The notes below the pieces were generated by a model. It was not told the DNA's origin and ran no database searches. It saw only the letters and a program-made list of their open reading frames with translations. DNA of 5,079 nt from Caldifarciminota bacterium (GTDB lineage: Bacteria; Hydrothermota; E44-bin80). The translations under genes were made by a program, and so were the position numbers. Below are positions 1 through 5,079 of the stretch, one piece after another. Within the stretch, counting starts at the first letter, position 1. Every line of letters begins with the position of its first letter. The stretch spans positions 1 to 5,079 of the forward strand of contig JAGMEZ010000037.1 of assembly GCA_023127905.1 (NCBI GenBank). Reading direction: 5' to 3'.

Positions 1-96
1 GTTTTCATAGAATATATGCCCTGTCACATTGCCTCTATGCCAGTGGCAGTAAATATGAACTGTCATGCTGCAAGGCATAAAGAAATAACACTATAA
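1..96 (+). CDS. fumA: Fumarate hydratase class I, alpha subunit (3' end only)
   Basis: This is the last 31 codons of a gene that begins outside the window, read in frame from base 1 to a TAA stop at 94-96. The visible tail contains the stretch PCHIASMPVAVNMNCHAARH, which matches the conserved C-terminal end of the alpha subunit (N-terminal catalytic domain) of iron-sulfur fumarases and tartrate dehydratases. His9 and Cys21 of this fragment are 12 residues apart. From memory this is the same spacing as the catalytic His334 and cluster ligand Cys346 of Leishmania major fumarase, so Cys21 is probably the third ligand of the [4Fe-4S] cluster. The beta subunit follows 81 bases downstream, as expected for a two-polypeptide enzyme. 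A tartrate dehydratase alpha subunit cannot be excluded from the tail alone. Confidence 0.85.
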   Translation, partial: VFIEYMPCHIASMPVAVNMNCHAARHKEITL

Positions 97-101
97 CATA
101 C

Positions 102-166
102 AAGGATAAAGGTTAAAGGATAAAGTAATGGTAAATCCAAATGACAAATGACCAATTACAAATAAT
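102..166. repeat. Short-repeat spacer between the fumarase genes
   Basis: The 81-base gap between the two fumarase subunit genes is built largely of short repeats. AAGGATAAAG occurs twice (102-111 and 116-125) with a 14-base offset, that is, two times seven. From 139 to 166 four consecutive seven-base units follow each other: AAATGAC, an identical AAATGAC, then CAATTAC and AAATAAT as degenerate copies. The preceding unit TAAATCC (132-138) fits the same register. There is no plausible ORF and no convincing promoter. The pattern resembles low-complexity spacers I recall from uncultivated bacterial genomes, but copies elsewhere in this genome cannot be seen from here. Confidence 0.6.
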
Positions 167-175
167 AAGGAGGGG
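167..175 (+). promoter_or_regulatory. Ribosome binding site of fumB
   Basis: AAGGAGGGG ends two bases before the ATG at 178; the GGAGG core (169-173) leaves four bases. This is a near-perfect Shine-Dalgarno sequence directly after the repeat spacer. It fixes the fumB start and shows the gene is translated independently of the upstream fumA gene. Confidence 0.85.
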
Positions 176-177
176 TA

Positions 178-735
178 ATGGCAGAGGTTCATAGATTGAA
201 GACACCATTATCAGATGAAGATGTTGGAAAATTAAAAATTGGCGATAAGGTCCTTCTCTCAGGAGTAATCTATACAGCAAGGGACGCAGCTCATAAACGG
301 CTCGTAGAATTGATAAAAAAAGGGGAACCTTTACCTTTTGATATAAAGGGTGCAATTATGTACTATGTCGGACCTGCTCCAGCAAAACCTGGATATCCAA
401 TTGGGTCAGCTGGTCCAACAACAAGTTACAGAATGGACCCCTATGCTCCGTATCTTCTTGATATTGGATTAAAAGCAATGATTGGAAAAGGTGGACGTTC
501 TCAGGAAGTTATCGACTCAATGGTAAAAAATAAGGCTATTTATTTAGCTGCTGTTGGTGGGGCTGCAGCACTCATTGCAAAGACGATAAAGAAGGCAGAG
601 GTAATTGCGTACGAAGATTTGCGTTCGGAAGCAATACGAAGACTTGAAGTAGAAGATTTCCCGTGCATCGTAGCAAACGATATAAACGGGAATGACCTCT
701 TAAAAGAAGGGGTAAAAAAATACGCGGAGGAGTAA
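178..735 (+). CDS. fumB: Fumarate hydratase class I, beta subunit
   Basis: This 185-residue protein is the C-terminal (beta) half of the iron-sulfur hydro-lyase that reversibly hydrates fumarate to L-malate in the cytoplasm; it works as a complex with the alpha subunit encoded just upstream. Conserved blocks in order are GDKVLLSG (22-29), TARDAAHKR (33-41), GPTTSYRMD (79-87), MIGKGG (101-106), YLAAVGGAAA (122-131) and EDLRSEAI (146-153). Arg35 and Thr81 are 46 residues apart, which matches, as I remember them, Arg421 and the catalytic Thr467 of Leishmania fumarase; Arg85 fits Arg471 and Lys104 roughly fits Lys491. The length is normal for a free beta subunit. A tartrate dehydratase beta subunit is the main alternative, but the short length and neighbouring TCA genes favour fumarase. 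Stop is TAA at 733-735, 42 bases before korA. Confidence 0.9.
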   Translation: MAEVHRLKTPLSDEDVGKLKIGDKVLLSGVIYTARDAAHKRLVELIKKGEPLPFDIKGAIMYYVGPAPAKPGYPIGSAGPTTSYRMDPYAPYLLDIGLKAMIGKGGRSQEVIDSMVKNKAIYLAAVGGAAALIAKTIKKAEVIAYEDLRSEAIRRLEVEDFPCIVANDINGNDLLKEGVKKYAEE

Positions 736-777
736 GGTAGTTGACTGAATATTTACAAAAGAAGCGATAGGAGTATT

Positions 778-1914
778 ATGAAAGAATTAGTGATTTCAGG
801 TAATGAAGCAATTGCTTATGGAGCAATTCGTGCAGGATGCTGCTTTTTTGCAGGATATCCGATCACACCTTCTTCTGAAGTAGCAGAAGTTATTTCATTA
901 GAACTGCCAAAGATAGGTGGACGATTCATTCAAATGGAAGATGAAATAGCAAGCCTTGCTGCGGTTATTGGAGCATCACTTACCGGGGAAAAATCGATGA
1001 CTGCTACGAGCGGTCCTGGGTTCTCCCTTATGCAGGAGCATATTGGTTTCGCTATTATGGGTGAGGTTCCCTGTGTGATCGTGAATGTACAAAGAGGTGG
1101 ACCCTCAACAGGATTACCCACACATGCATCACAGGGTGACGTAATGCAGGCACGGTGGGGAACACACGGTGACCATGAAATTATTGCAATATCTCCTTCC
1201 AGTGTTCAGGAATGCTATACATTTATAATTGATGCTTTTAACCTCTCTGAAGAGTTTAGAACCCCTGTCATTTTCCTGACGGATGAGGTGATTGCTCACC
1301 TGAGAGAAAAACTGGTAATTCCCGAAGACAACTCCATCAATGTAATTAACAGACTAAAATCCAATGTACCACCTGAGGAATATAAACCTTTTGATACCTC
1401 TTATGGAAAAATCCCACCTCTTGCTGACTTTGGAAGTGGTTATAGATTCCATATTACTGGACTTACTCATGATGAAACAGGATTTCCTACTGATGACAGT
1501 AAAAAAACTGAACTATTGTTAAATCGCCTGAGAGATAAAATAATCGACAATAGGGACAGGATAGTTAAAACAGATAGTTTTATGCTTGAGGATGCCGAAA
1601 TTGCTATTATTGCATATGGCTCAGTTGCCCGTTCAGCAAAAGAAGCAATTCTTATCGCAAGGGATAAAGGCATAAAACTTGGTCTTCTAAGGTTAATAAC
1701 TATTTGGCCTTTCGCAGATAAAGAAATTGCTGATATGGCAAAAAATGTTAAAGCTATTGTTCTTGCTGAAATGAACCTGGGGCAACTAAAATCCACTGTT
1801 GAAGCTGCTGTCAAAGGAACATGTGATGTTTTTACCGTGGGAAGGGCAGATGGTGAGATTGTTACACCATCGAATATACTTAATAAATTAAAGGAGGTGG
1901 GGATTGTACACTGA
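778..1914 (+). CDS. korA: 2-oxoglutarate:ferredoxin oxidoreductase, alpha subunit
   Basis: This 378-residue protein is the alpha subunit of the thiamine-diphosphate enzyme that interconverts 2-oxoglutarate plus CoA with succinyl-CoA plus CO2, using ferredoxin. It starts with the pyrimidine-binding domain typical of the family: GNEAIAYGAIRAG (8-20), GYPITPSSE (26-34), QMEDEIAS (52-59), ATSGPGFSLMQE (76-87) and NVQRGGPSTGLPT (103-115), then ARWGTHGDH (125-133). The signature RGGPSTGLPT, with MEDEIAS, is the KorA form; branched-chain (Vor) enzymes usually show RGGPGLG here. GLTHDETG (228-235) and the second domain with LGLLRLITIWPF (301-312) and EMNLGQL (331-337) complete it. It has no fused gamma domain, unlike the roughly 600-residue alpha of two-subunit enzymes. 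AGGAG at 769-773 lies four bases before the ATG. Its TGA stop overlaps korB by 11 bases, which suggests coupled translation. Confidence 0.93.
   Translation: MKELVISGNEAIAYGAIRAGCCFFAGYPITPSSEVAEVISLELPKIGGRFIQMEDEIASLAAVIGASLTGEKSMTATSGPGFSLMQEHIGFAIMGEVPCVIVNVQRGGPSTGLPTHASQGDVMQARWGTHGDHEIIAISPSSVQECYTFIIDAFNLSEEFRTPVIFLTDEVIAHLREKLVIPEDNSINVINRLKSNVPPEEYKPFDTSYGKIPPLADFGSGYRFHITGLTHDETGFPTDDSKKTELLLNRLRDKIIDNRDRIVKTDSFMLEDAEIAIIAYGSVARSAKEAILIARDKGIKLGLLRLITIWPFADKEIADMAKNVKAIVLAEMNLGQLKSTVEAAVKGTCDVFTVGRADGEIVTPSNILNKLKEVGIVH
1891..1899 (+). promoter_or_regulatory. Ribosome binding site that fixes the TTG start of korB
   Basis: AAGGAGGTG is an almost complete complement of the 16S rRNA tail and lies inside the last codons of korA. 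The GGAGG core (1893-1897) is six bases before the TTG at 1904-1906. No ATG or GTG is present in the korB frame at a suitable distance, so this site decides the rare TTG start. Confidence 0.85.
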
Positions 1915-2746
1915 AATAGCAAGAGGTTACCTGAGAGAGAGGAAATTCCCTTCCGTCTGGTGTCCCGGGTGTGGTCATGGACTCATCCTTGCTTCAATCC
2001 TACGCGCAATCCACAAAATTGGATGGAAAAAGGAAAATATAGTTATGGTTTCTGGTATTGGATGTGCCGGAAGGATTCCCGGATATGTAGATTTTTGCAC
2101 TCTTCATACAACACATGGAAGAGCACTTGCCTTTGCGACTGGTATAAAATTCGCGCGACCTGAATTGAATGTTATAGCCGTTATGGGTGATGGCGATTCA
2201 GCTGCTATTGGCGGAAACCATCTGATACATGCTGCAAGACGAAACATTAACATCACAGGAATTGTCTTTAATAATTACATTTATGGTATGACAGGTGGGC
2301 AGAAATCGCCAACAACACCAAGAGGATTTTTTTCAAGCACTTCACCTTACGGTAATGCTGAACCCCCGTTTGACCTCTGCAGTATGGTAAGAGGAGCAGG
2401 AGCAGTCTTTGTTGCCCGTGGAACAGAATACCATGTTCCCGCACTCGACTCAATAATCTTTCAGGCTCTCAACAAAAAGGGGTTTTCTTTTGTAGAAGCT
2501 GTTACTATGTGTCCTACAAGTTTTGGAAGGAAAAACAAACTTGGCTCGGATGCTACGCAAAACATGGAGTGGATTAAGTCGATATCCATAACAACAAAGA
2601 AAGCAGAGGGCATGAGCAAGGACGAACTTAAAGGTAAAATTGTGATAGGGATATTCGAGGACTCAGAGCGGAGTGAATTCGTTTCATACTATGAAAGAGA
2701 AATCATCAAGGAGGGAAAATGTCAAAAAAATATGAAATCAGATTGA
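1904..2746 (+). CDS. korB: 2-oxoglutarate:ferredoxin oxidoreductase, beta subunit
   Basis: This 280-residue subunit binds thiamine diphosphate and one [4Fe-4S] cluster, and passes electrons from the oxoacid to ferredoxin. The start is TTG (see the site at 1891-1899). Four cysteines sit at the usual cluster positions: Cys20 and Cys23 in CPGCGHG, Cys54 in GIGCAGR, and Cys203 in TMCPT. HTTHGR (68-73) is the conserved loop near the cofactor. The diphosphate/magnesium motif begins at GDGDSAAIGGNH (95-106) and ends at the Asn pair 123-124 in VFNNYIYGMTGGQ. GRKN (208-211) and the Trp at 223 are also typical of KorB. The length is normal. The 5' end overlaps korA by 11 bases and the 3' end overlaps korC by 28, so the three are translated as a tight block. 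KorB is favoured over PorB or VorB by the partner KorA and by the overall sequence pattern. Confidence 0.93.
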   Translation: MYTEIARGYLRERKFPSVWCPGCGHGLILASILRAIHKIGWKKENIVMVSGIGCAGRIPGYVDFCTLHTTHGRALAFATGIKFARPELNVIAVMGDGDSAAIGGNHLIHAARRNINITGIVFNNYIYGMTGGQKSPTTPRGFFSSTSPYGNAEPPFDLCSMVRGAGAVFVARGTEYHVPALDSIIFQALNKKGFSFVEAVTMCPTSFGRKNKLGSDATQNMEWIKSISITTKKAEGMSKDELKGKIVIGIFEDSERSEFVSYYEREIIKEGKCQKNMKSD

Positions 2747-3279
2747 GTGGTTCAGGTGGACAGGGATTGATTCTTGCAGGAAAGGTTCTCGCCGAAGCAG
2801 CCGTTATCTATGATGGAAAGAATGCAACACAAAGTCAATCTTACGGACCTGAAGCACGTGGCGGCGCATCACGCTCAGAAGTAATCATATCTGATGAAGA
2901 AATTATTTTCCCTAAAGCACAAAATATCGACCTTCTTGTTGCTCTTACCCAGGAAGCCTGTTCTTCATACTATAAGGATTTAAAAGAAGATGGTATTCTT
3001 CTCGTAGACTCAAAATTAGTTACTGATATTCCCGAAGGTAAATTCAAGGTTTACAAAGTTCCCATCATTGACATAGCATTAAAAGAAACTGGAAAAACCC
3101 TTACAGCAAATATTGTTGCACTTGGACTCGTAACTGAACTTTCCTCCGTGGTATCACGCAAGGCAGTAGAATCTGCGATTCTCTCACGGGTACCAAAAGG
3201 AACCGAGGAAATTAATAAAAAAGCATTTCTTGCAGGAATAAAAAAAGCAGAGGAGATAAAGAAGAAATCAAATCATTAA
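2719..3279 (+). CDS. korC: 2-oxoglutarate:ferredoxin oxidoreductase, gamma subunit
   Basis: This 186-residue protein is the gamma subunit of the Kor complex; in this superfamily the gamma domain takes part in CoA binding and in holding the assembly together. It opens with the glycine-rich block LSGSGGQG (9-16), followed by GPEARGGASRSE (43-54), a typical DLLVALTQEA strand-helix (71-80), and TANIVALG (129-136). The ATG at 2719 is preceded by AAGGAGGG at 2708-2715, and the gene starts inside the last nine codons of korB. The TAA stop is at 3277-3279. No ferredoxin-like KorD follows: the next gene is a PLP enzyme. Gamma subunits of pyruvate, 2-oxoglutarate and isovalerate enzymes look alike, so the Kor assignment rests on the neighbouring alpha subunit. 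Confidence 0.92.
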   Translation: MSKKYEIRLSGSGGQGLILAGKVLAEAAVIYDGKNATQSQSYGPEARGGASRSEVIISDEEIIFPKAQNIDLLVALTQEACSSYYKDLKEDGILLVDSKLVTDIPEGKFKVYKVPIIDIALKETGKTLTANIVALGLVTELSSVVSRKAVESAILSRVPKGTEEINKKAFLAGIKKAEEIKKKSNH

Positions 3280-3297
3280 CAAAAGACGGTTGACCTG

Positions 3298-4269
3298 TTG
3301 AAACCACTAAAGATAACACTTAAAACACCTATTGAGGAAATCCAAGGACTGGGTAGTGCTGTACGAATCTATATTAAACGCGATGACCTGAATGGATTAC
3401 TTATCTCAGGCAATAAGGCACGTAAACTTGAGTACCTTGTTGCAGATGCGAAAAGTAAGGAATGCGATACATTAATTACCTGTGGTGGAGCTCAATCAAA
3501 CCATTGTCGAATAACAGCAGCATTTGCACAAAGGTTTGGATTTGAGTGCCACCTTTTTCTTCGTGTACATGGGAAACCCCCAAAAATATCTACAGCAAAT
3601 CTCTTAATCGATAAATTATTTGGTGCAAAGGTAAATTATATTACACCAACTCAGTACAAACACCGTGATACAATCATGGAAGCCTATGCAAAAAAATTAC
3701 AGAAAAAAGGTAAAAAACCTTATCTAATCCCGGAGGGGGGATCAAATGAAATTGGTATATTAGGTTACCGTGATTGCATGAAAGAAATGAAAACTTTTAT
3801 AAAACGAGAAAAAATAGAAGCAGTCTACTGTGCGGTCGGGTCAGGTGGAACGTACGCCGGGTTGTTGCTCGGAAAGAAACTATACAATTTGAAGGTAGAC
3901 CTGAATGGAGTGCTTGTCTGCGACACGATTGAATTCTTTACAGAGAAAATCCTGCGCATATGTAGAAAGTCAATAGATACGTTTAATATGAAAATCACAG
4001 TCAGCGAGGGAGACATAAACTTCATAGATGGCTATATCGGTGCAGGATATGCCATTCCATATCCTGCTGAATTAAAAACTATAATCCGTGTGGCAAAACT
4101 GGGAATCATTTTAGAACCTGTTTACACTGGAAAGTCATTTTATGGAATGTTAAATCATGTAAAGAAAAAGAAATATAAAAAAGTAATTTTTATTCACACG
4201 GGCGGCATCTTCAGCATATTTGCATTTGCGAAAGAATTAACTCCAGTTATCACTACAATCAAAGGATAA
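3298..4269 (+). CDS. PLP-dependent D-cysteine desulfhydrase / ACC deaminase family enzyme
   Basis: This 323-residue protein is a fold-type II PLP enzyme. A D-cysteine desulfhydrase would convert D-cysteine to pyruvate, sulfide and ammonia in the cytosol. The core begins with IYIKRDD (24-30) and SGNKARKLE (37-45), where Lys40 should form the Schiff base. GGAQSNHCR (63-71) follows, with Ser67 27 residues after the lysine, as between Lys51 and Ser78 of Pseudomonas ACC deaminase. EGGSNEIG (146-153) and GSGGTYAG (181-188, phosphate loop) come next. Tyr251 and Tyr276 match the two active-site tyrosines of the family. Thr277 and Thr301 stand where ACC deaminases have Glu295 and Leu322; that exchange is typical of D-cysteine desulfhydrases. 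L-cysteate lyase or another amino acid lyase remains possible. The start is TTG with no clear Shine-Dalgarno. No other ATG, GTG or TTG lies between the in-frame korC stop and the IYIKRDD block. Confidence 0.82.
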   Translation: MKPLKITLKTPIEEIQGLGSAVRIYIKRDDLNGLLISGNKARKLEYLVADAKSKECDTLITCGGAQSNHCRITAAFAQRFGFECHLFLRVHGKPPKISTANLLIDKLFGAKVNYITPTQYKHRDTIMEAYAKKLQKKGKKPYLIPEGGSNEIGILGYRDCMKEMKTFIKREKIEAVYCAVGSGGTYAGLLLGKKLYNLKVDLNGVLVCDTIEFFTEKILRICRKSIDTFNMKITVSEGDINFIDGYIGAGYAIPYPAELKTIIRVAKLGIILEPVYTGKSFYGMLNHVKKKKYKKVIFIHTGGIFSIFAFAKELTPVITTIKG

Positions 4270-4304
4270 AAAATCGAAATTTCAACACTAATTCTATTTT
4301 CCCA

Positions 4305-4344
4305 ATCAGTGCATTTGTACAGACCAGGCACAAATATCACTAAT
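4305..4344. repeat. Imperfect inverted repeat downstream of the PLP enzyme gene
   Basis: AGTG (4308-4311) pairs with CACT (4338-4341) and ATTTGT (4313-4318) pairs with ACAAAT (4330-4335), around an 11-base loop. A single C opposes AT between the two stems, and two more outer pairs form beyond a C/A mismatch. The stem is AT-rich and no run of T follows directly, so it is a poor intrinsic terminator. It might instead be an operator or an mRNA-end stem. It may also be chance in AT-rich DNA. Confidence 0.3.
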
Positions 4345-4392
4345 CATACTGTGTAACTAAAGTTTTGACCCTTTAGGAAACTCAGAAAAAAC

Positions 4393-4427
4393 TTGACTTT
4401 AAATTTTCAAATCATTATATATATATA
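4393..4427 (+). promoter_or_regulatory. Probable sigma70-type promoter for the flavoprotein gene
   Basis: TTGACT at 4393-4398 (five of six bases of the -35 consensus) is followed after 17 bases by TATATA at 4416-4421. A perfect TATAAT lies at 4422-4427, but at 23 bases from this -35 it is too far unless another upstream element serves it. The -10 region is part of a perfect 14-base AT palindrome (4414-4427). Transcription would start around 4428-4435, giving a leader of about 60 bases. This suggests the flavoprotein gene is transcribed separately from the fum-kor block. Confidence 0.55.
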
Positions 4428-4448
4428 ATAGAAAAATAGCAAAACCCT

Positions 4449-4502
4449 ATGTTAGCAAAAGAAGAAATCCTTCAACAGATAAAAAGGAGAAATAATGAGT
4501 AA
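4449..4502 (+). CDS. Possible 17-codon leader ORF (doubtful)
   Basis: An ATG at 4449 opens a 17-codon frame ending in TAA at 4500-4502, overlapping the first eight bases of the downstream flavoprotein gene. The predicted peptide is charged and contains the stretch AKEEILQQIKRR. It lies between the proposed promoter and the main gene. No Shine-Dalgarno precedes it, and nothing about it is recognisable. It could couple translation to the main gene, but a chance frame is equally likely. Confidence 0.15.
   Translation: MLAKEEILQQIKRRNNE
4484..4490 (+). promoter_or_regulatory. Ribosome binding site of the flavoprotein gene
   Basis: AAGGAGA, with its GGAG core at 4486-4489, lies five bases before the ATG at 4495. 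It supports this start over the upstream out-of-frame ATG at 4449, which has no such site. Confidence 0.75.
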
Positions 4503-5079
4503 CCTATCAACTAAGTATATGGAACTTAATTTACGAAACCCTATAATAGTCGCAAGTTGCAGTTTAACCAAAACACTCGATGGTGTCCGTCACTGTGCGG
4601 ATGCCGGTGCAGGTGCTGTTGTACTAAAATCCCTTTTTGAGGAACAAATAGATGCAGAGGTTAAAGAAATAGAAGAGTACTCCTTGCCGAACTGGCGTCC
4701 TGAAGCATTTGACTATGTCAGGGGAATGGGTATGGAACTCGGTCCCCGAGAATATCTAAAGTTAGTGGAGGAATCAAAGAAAGCAGTCGATATCCCTGTA
4801 ATTGCCAGCCTCAACTGTATATCACAAAAATGGTGGGTACAGTATGCAAGGCAAATTGTCTCAGCCGGTGCAGATGCTCTGGAATTAAACATTTCCTTGA
4901 TGCCAAGTGATCCTGAGCGAACTGGAAAAGAAATTGAAGATCAATATTTTAAGATTTTTAAAGAAGTTAAAACTCATATAACTATACCAATAGCAGTAAA
5001 ACTCGGCCCGTACTTCACCTCAATGGCACGAATTGCTAATGAACTCAGCAGATGCGGTGCTTCTGCCCTTGTTCTATTT
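4495..5079 (+). CDS. Dihydroorotate dehydrogenase-like flavoprotein (5' part, cut by window edge)
   Basis: The first 195 residues of an FMN-type TIM barrel are visible; the family is about 330 residues long, so roughly 60 percent is present. The sequence follows the dihydroorotate dehydrogenase-like branch and not PyrD itself: LRNPIIVASCSLT (13-25), AGAVVLKSLFEEQ (39-51, the SLFEEQ block being characteristic), IPVIASLNCIS (100-110), AGADALELNIS (124-134) and IPIAVKLGPYF (164-174). Lys45 and Lys169 match the FMN/substrate lysines of Lactococcus PyrDA (Lys43 and Lys164 from memory). The LSCPN loop, which holds the catalytic Cys130 in that enzyme, reads ISLMP here, so the base is missing, and the orotate-binding Asn of MGLPN is also not kept. 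It is probably an FMN oxidoreductase of unknown substrate. It has its own likely promoter and lies 225 bases after the PLP enzyme gene. Confidence 0.85.
   Translation, partial: MSNLSTKYMELNLRNPIIVASCSLTKTLDGVRHCADAGAGAVVLKSLFEEQIDAEVKEIEEYSLPNWRPEAFDYVRGMGMELGPREYLKLVEESKKAVDIPVIASLNCISQKWWVQYARQIVSAGADALELNISLMPSDPERTGKEIEDQYFKIFKEVKTHITIPIAVKLGPYFTSMARIANELSRCGASALVLF

Noticed and set aside
113..355. Minus-strand frame of 80 codons across the repeat spacer and fumB start
   Set aside because: Its C-terminal part is merely the reverse translation of the heptamer repeats, which gives Phe/Val/Ile/Trp-rich false protein, and the rest opposes fumB.
741..746. TTGACT as a -35 for a korA promoter
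   Set aside because: At 16-18 bases downstream there is no TATAAT-like element (the sequence there is CGATAG-like), and the position would put the start of transcription at the ribosome binding site.
1467..1922. Minus-strand frame of 151 codons opposite korA
   Set aside because: It lies entirely against a well-supported gene, has no ribosome binding site or recognisable domain, and has the composition of an antisense shadow. The other minus-strand frames within the coding genes were rejected for the same reason.
778..3279. Branched-chain 2-oxoacid (Vor) or pyruvate (Por) oxidoreductase
   Set aside because: The alpha subunit has the MEDEIAS and RGGPSTGLPT patterns of KorA, not the RGGPGLG form of VorB, and the order alpha-beta-gamma with separate genes is usual for Kor.
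3298..4269. Annotation as ACC deaminase
   Set aside because: The positions equivalent to Glu295 and Leu322 of ACC deaminase are Thr277 and Thr301, the pattern found in D-cysteine desulfhydrases.
4276..4283. GAAATTTC palindrome just after the PLP gene as an operator
   Set aside because: Eight-base AT-rich palindromes are expected by chance in this composition, and nothing else supports it.
4361..4382. AGTTT / AAACT pairing as an intrinsic terminator
   Set aside because: Only five base pairs, AT-rich, and followed by A-rich rather than T-rich sequence.

Overview
This AT-rich window carries a compact, all plus-strand block of central carbon metabolism. It most likely comes from an anaerobic or microaerophilic bacterium. 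The two-subunit, oxygen-sensitive type of fumarase and a 2-oxoacid:ferredoxin oxidoreductase with separate alpha, beta and gamma polypeptides point to low-oxygen metabolism. I cannot name the lineage. Strong Shine-Dalgarno sites and a sigma70-like promoter favour a bacterium over an archaeon. The short intergenic run of seven-base repeats near the left end resembles low-complexity spacers I remember from genomes of uncultivated bacterial phyla, but that is recollection and not a test.

Layout: 1-96 is the end of the fumarase alpha subunit, not obvious as an ORF because its start lies outside the window. 97-177 is a spacer with short repeats. 178-735 is the fumarase beta subunit. 778-1914, 1904-2746 and 2719-3279 are korA, korB and korC, each overlapping the next. 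3298-4269 is a PLP enzyme of the D-cysteine desulfhydrase / ACC deaminase family whose diagnostic residues favour the desulfhydrase side. 4270-4494 is a 225-base spacer with a weak inverted repeat, a plausible promoter and a possible tiny leader ORF. From 4495 to the right edge runs the first 195 codons of a dihydroorotate dehydrogenase-like flavoprotein.

The genes from fumA to the PLP enzyme are closely spaced and probably form one transcription unit. Fumarase interconverts fumarate and malate, and the Kor complex interconverts 2-oxoglutarate and succinyl-CoA with ferredoxin as electron carrier. Together they supply two steps of an oxidative, branched or reductive TCA pathway; the direction cannot be read from the sequence. 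No ferredoxin-like delta subunit (KorD) is encoded in the window, so the complex probably uses a free ferredoxin or a delta subunit encoded elsewhere. The PLP enzyme and the flavoprotein are the less conventional members. The flavoprotein keeps FMN-type lysines but appears to lack the catalytic base and an orotate-binding Asn of true dihydroorotate dehydrogenases, so its substrate is open.

I found no mobile element, CRISPR array, RNA gene or clearly new multi-gene system. The points most worth following up are the altered active site of the flavoprotein, its closeness to kor, and the repeat spacer.
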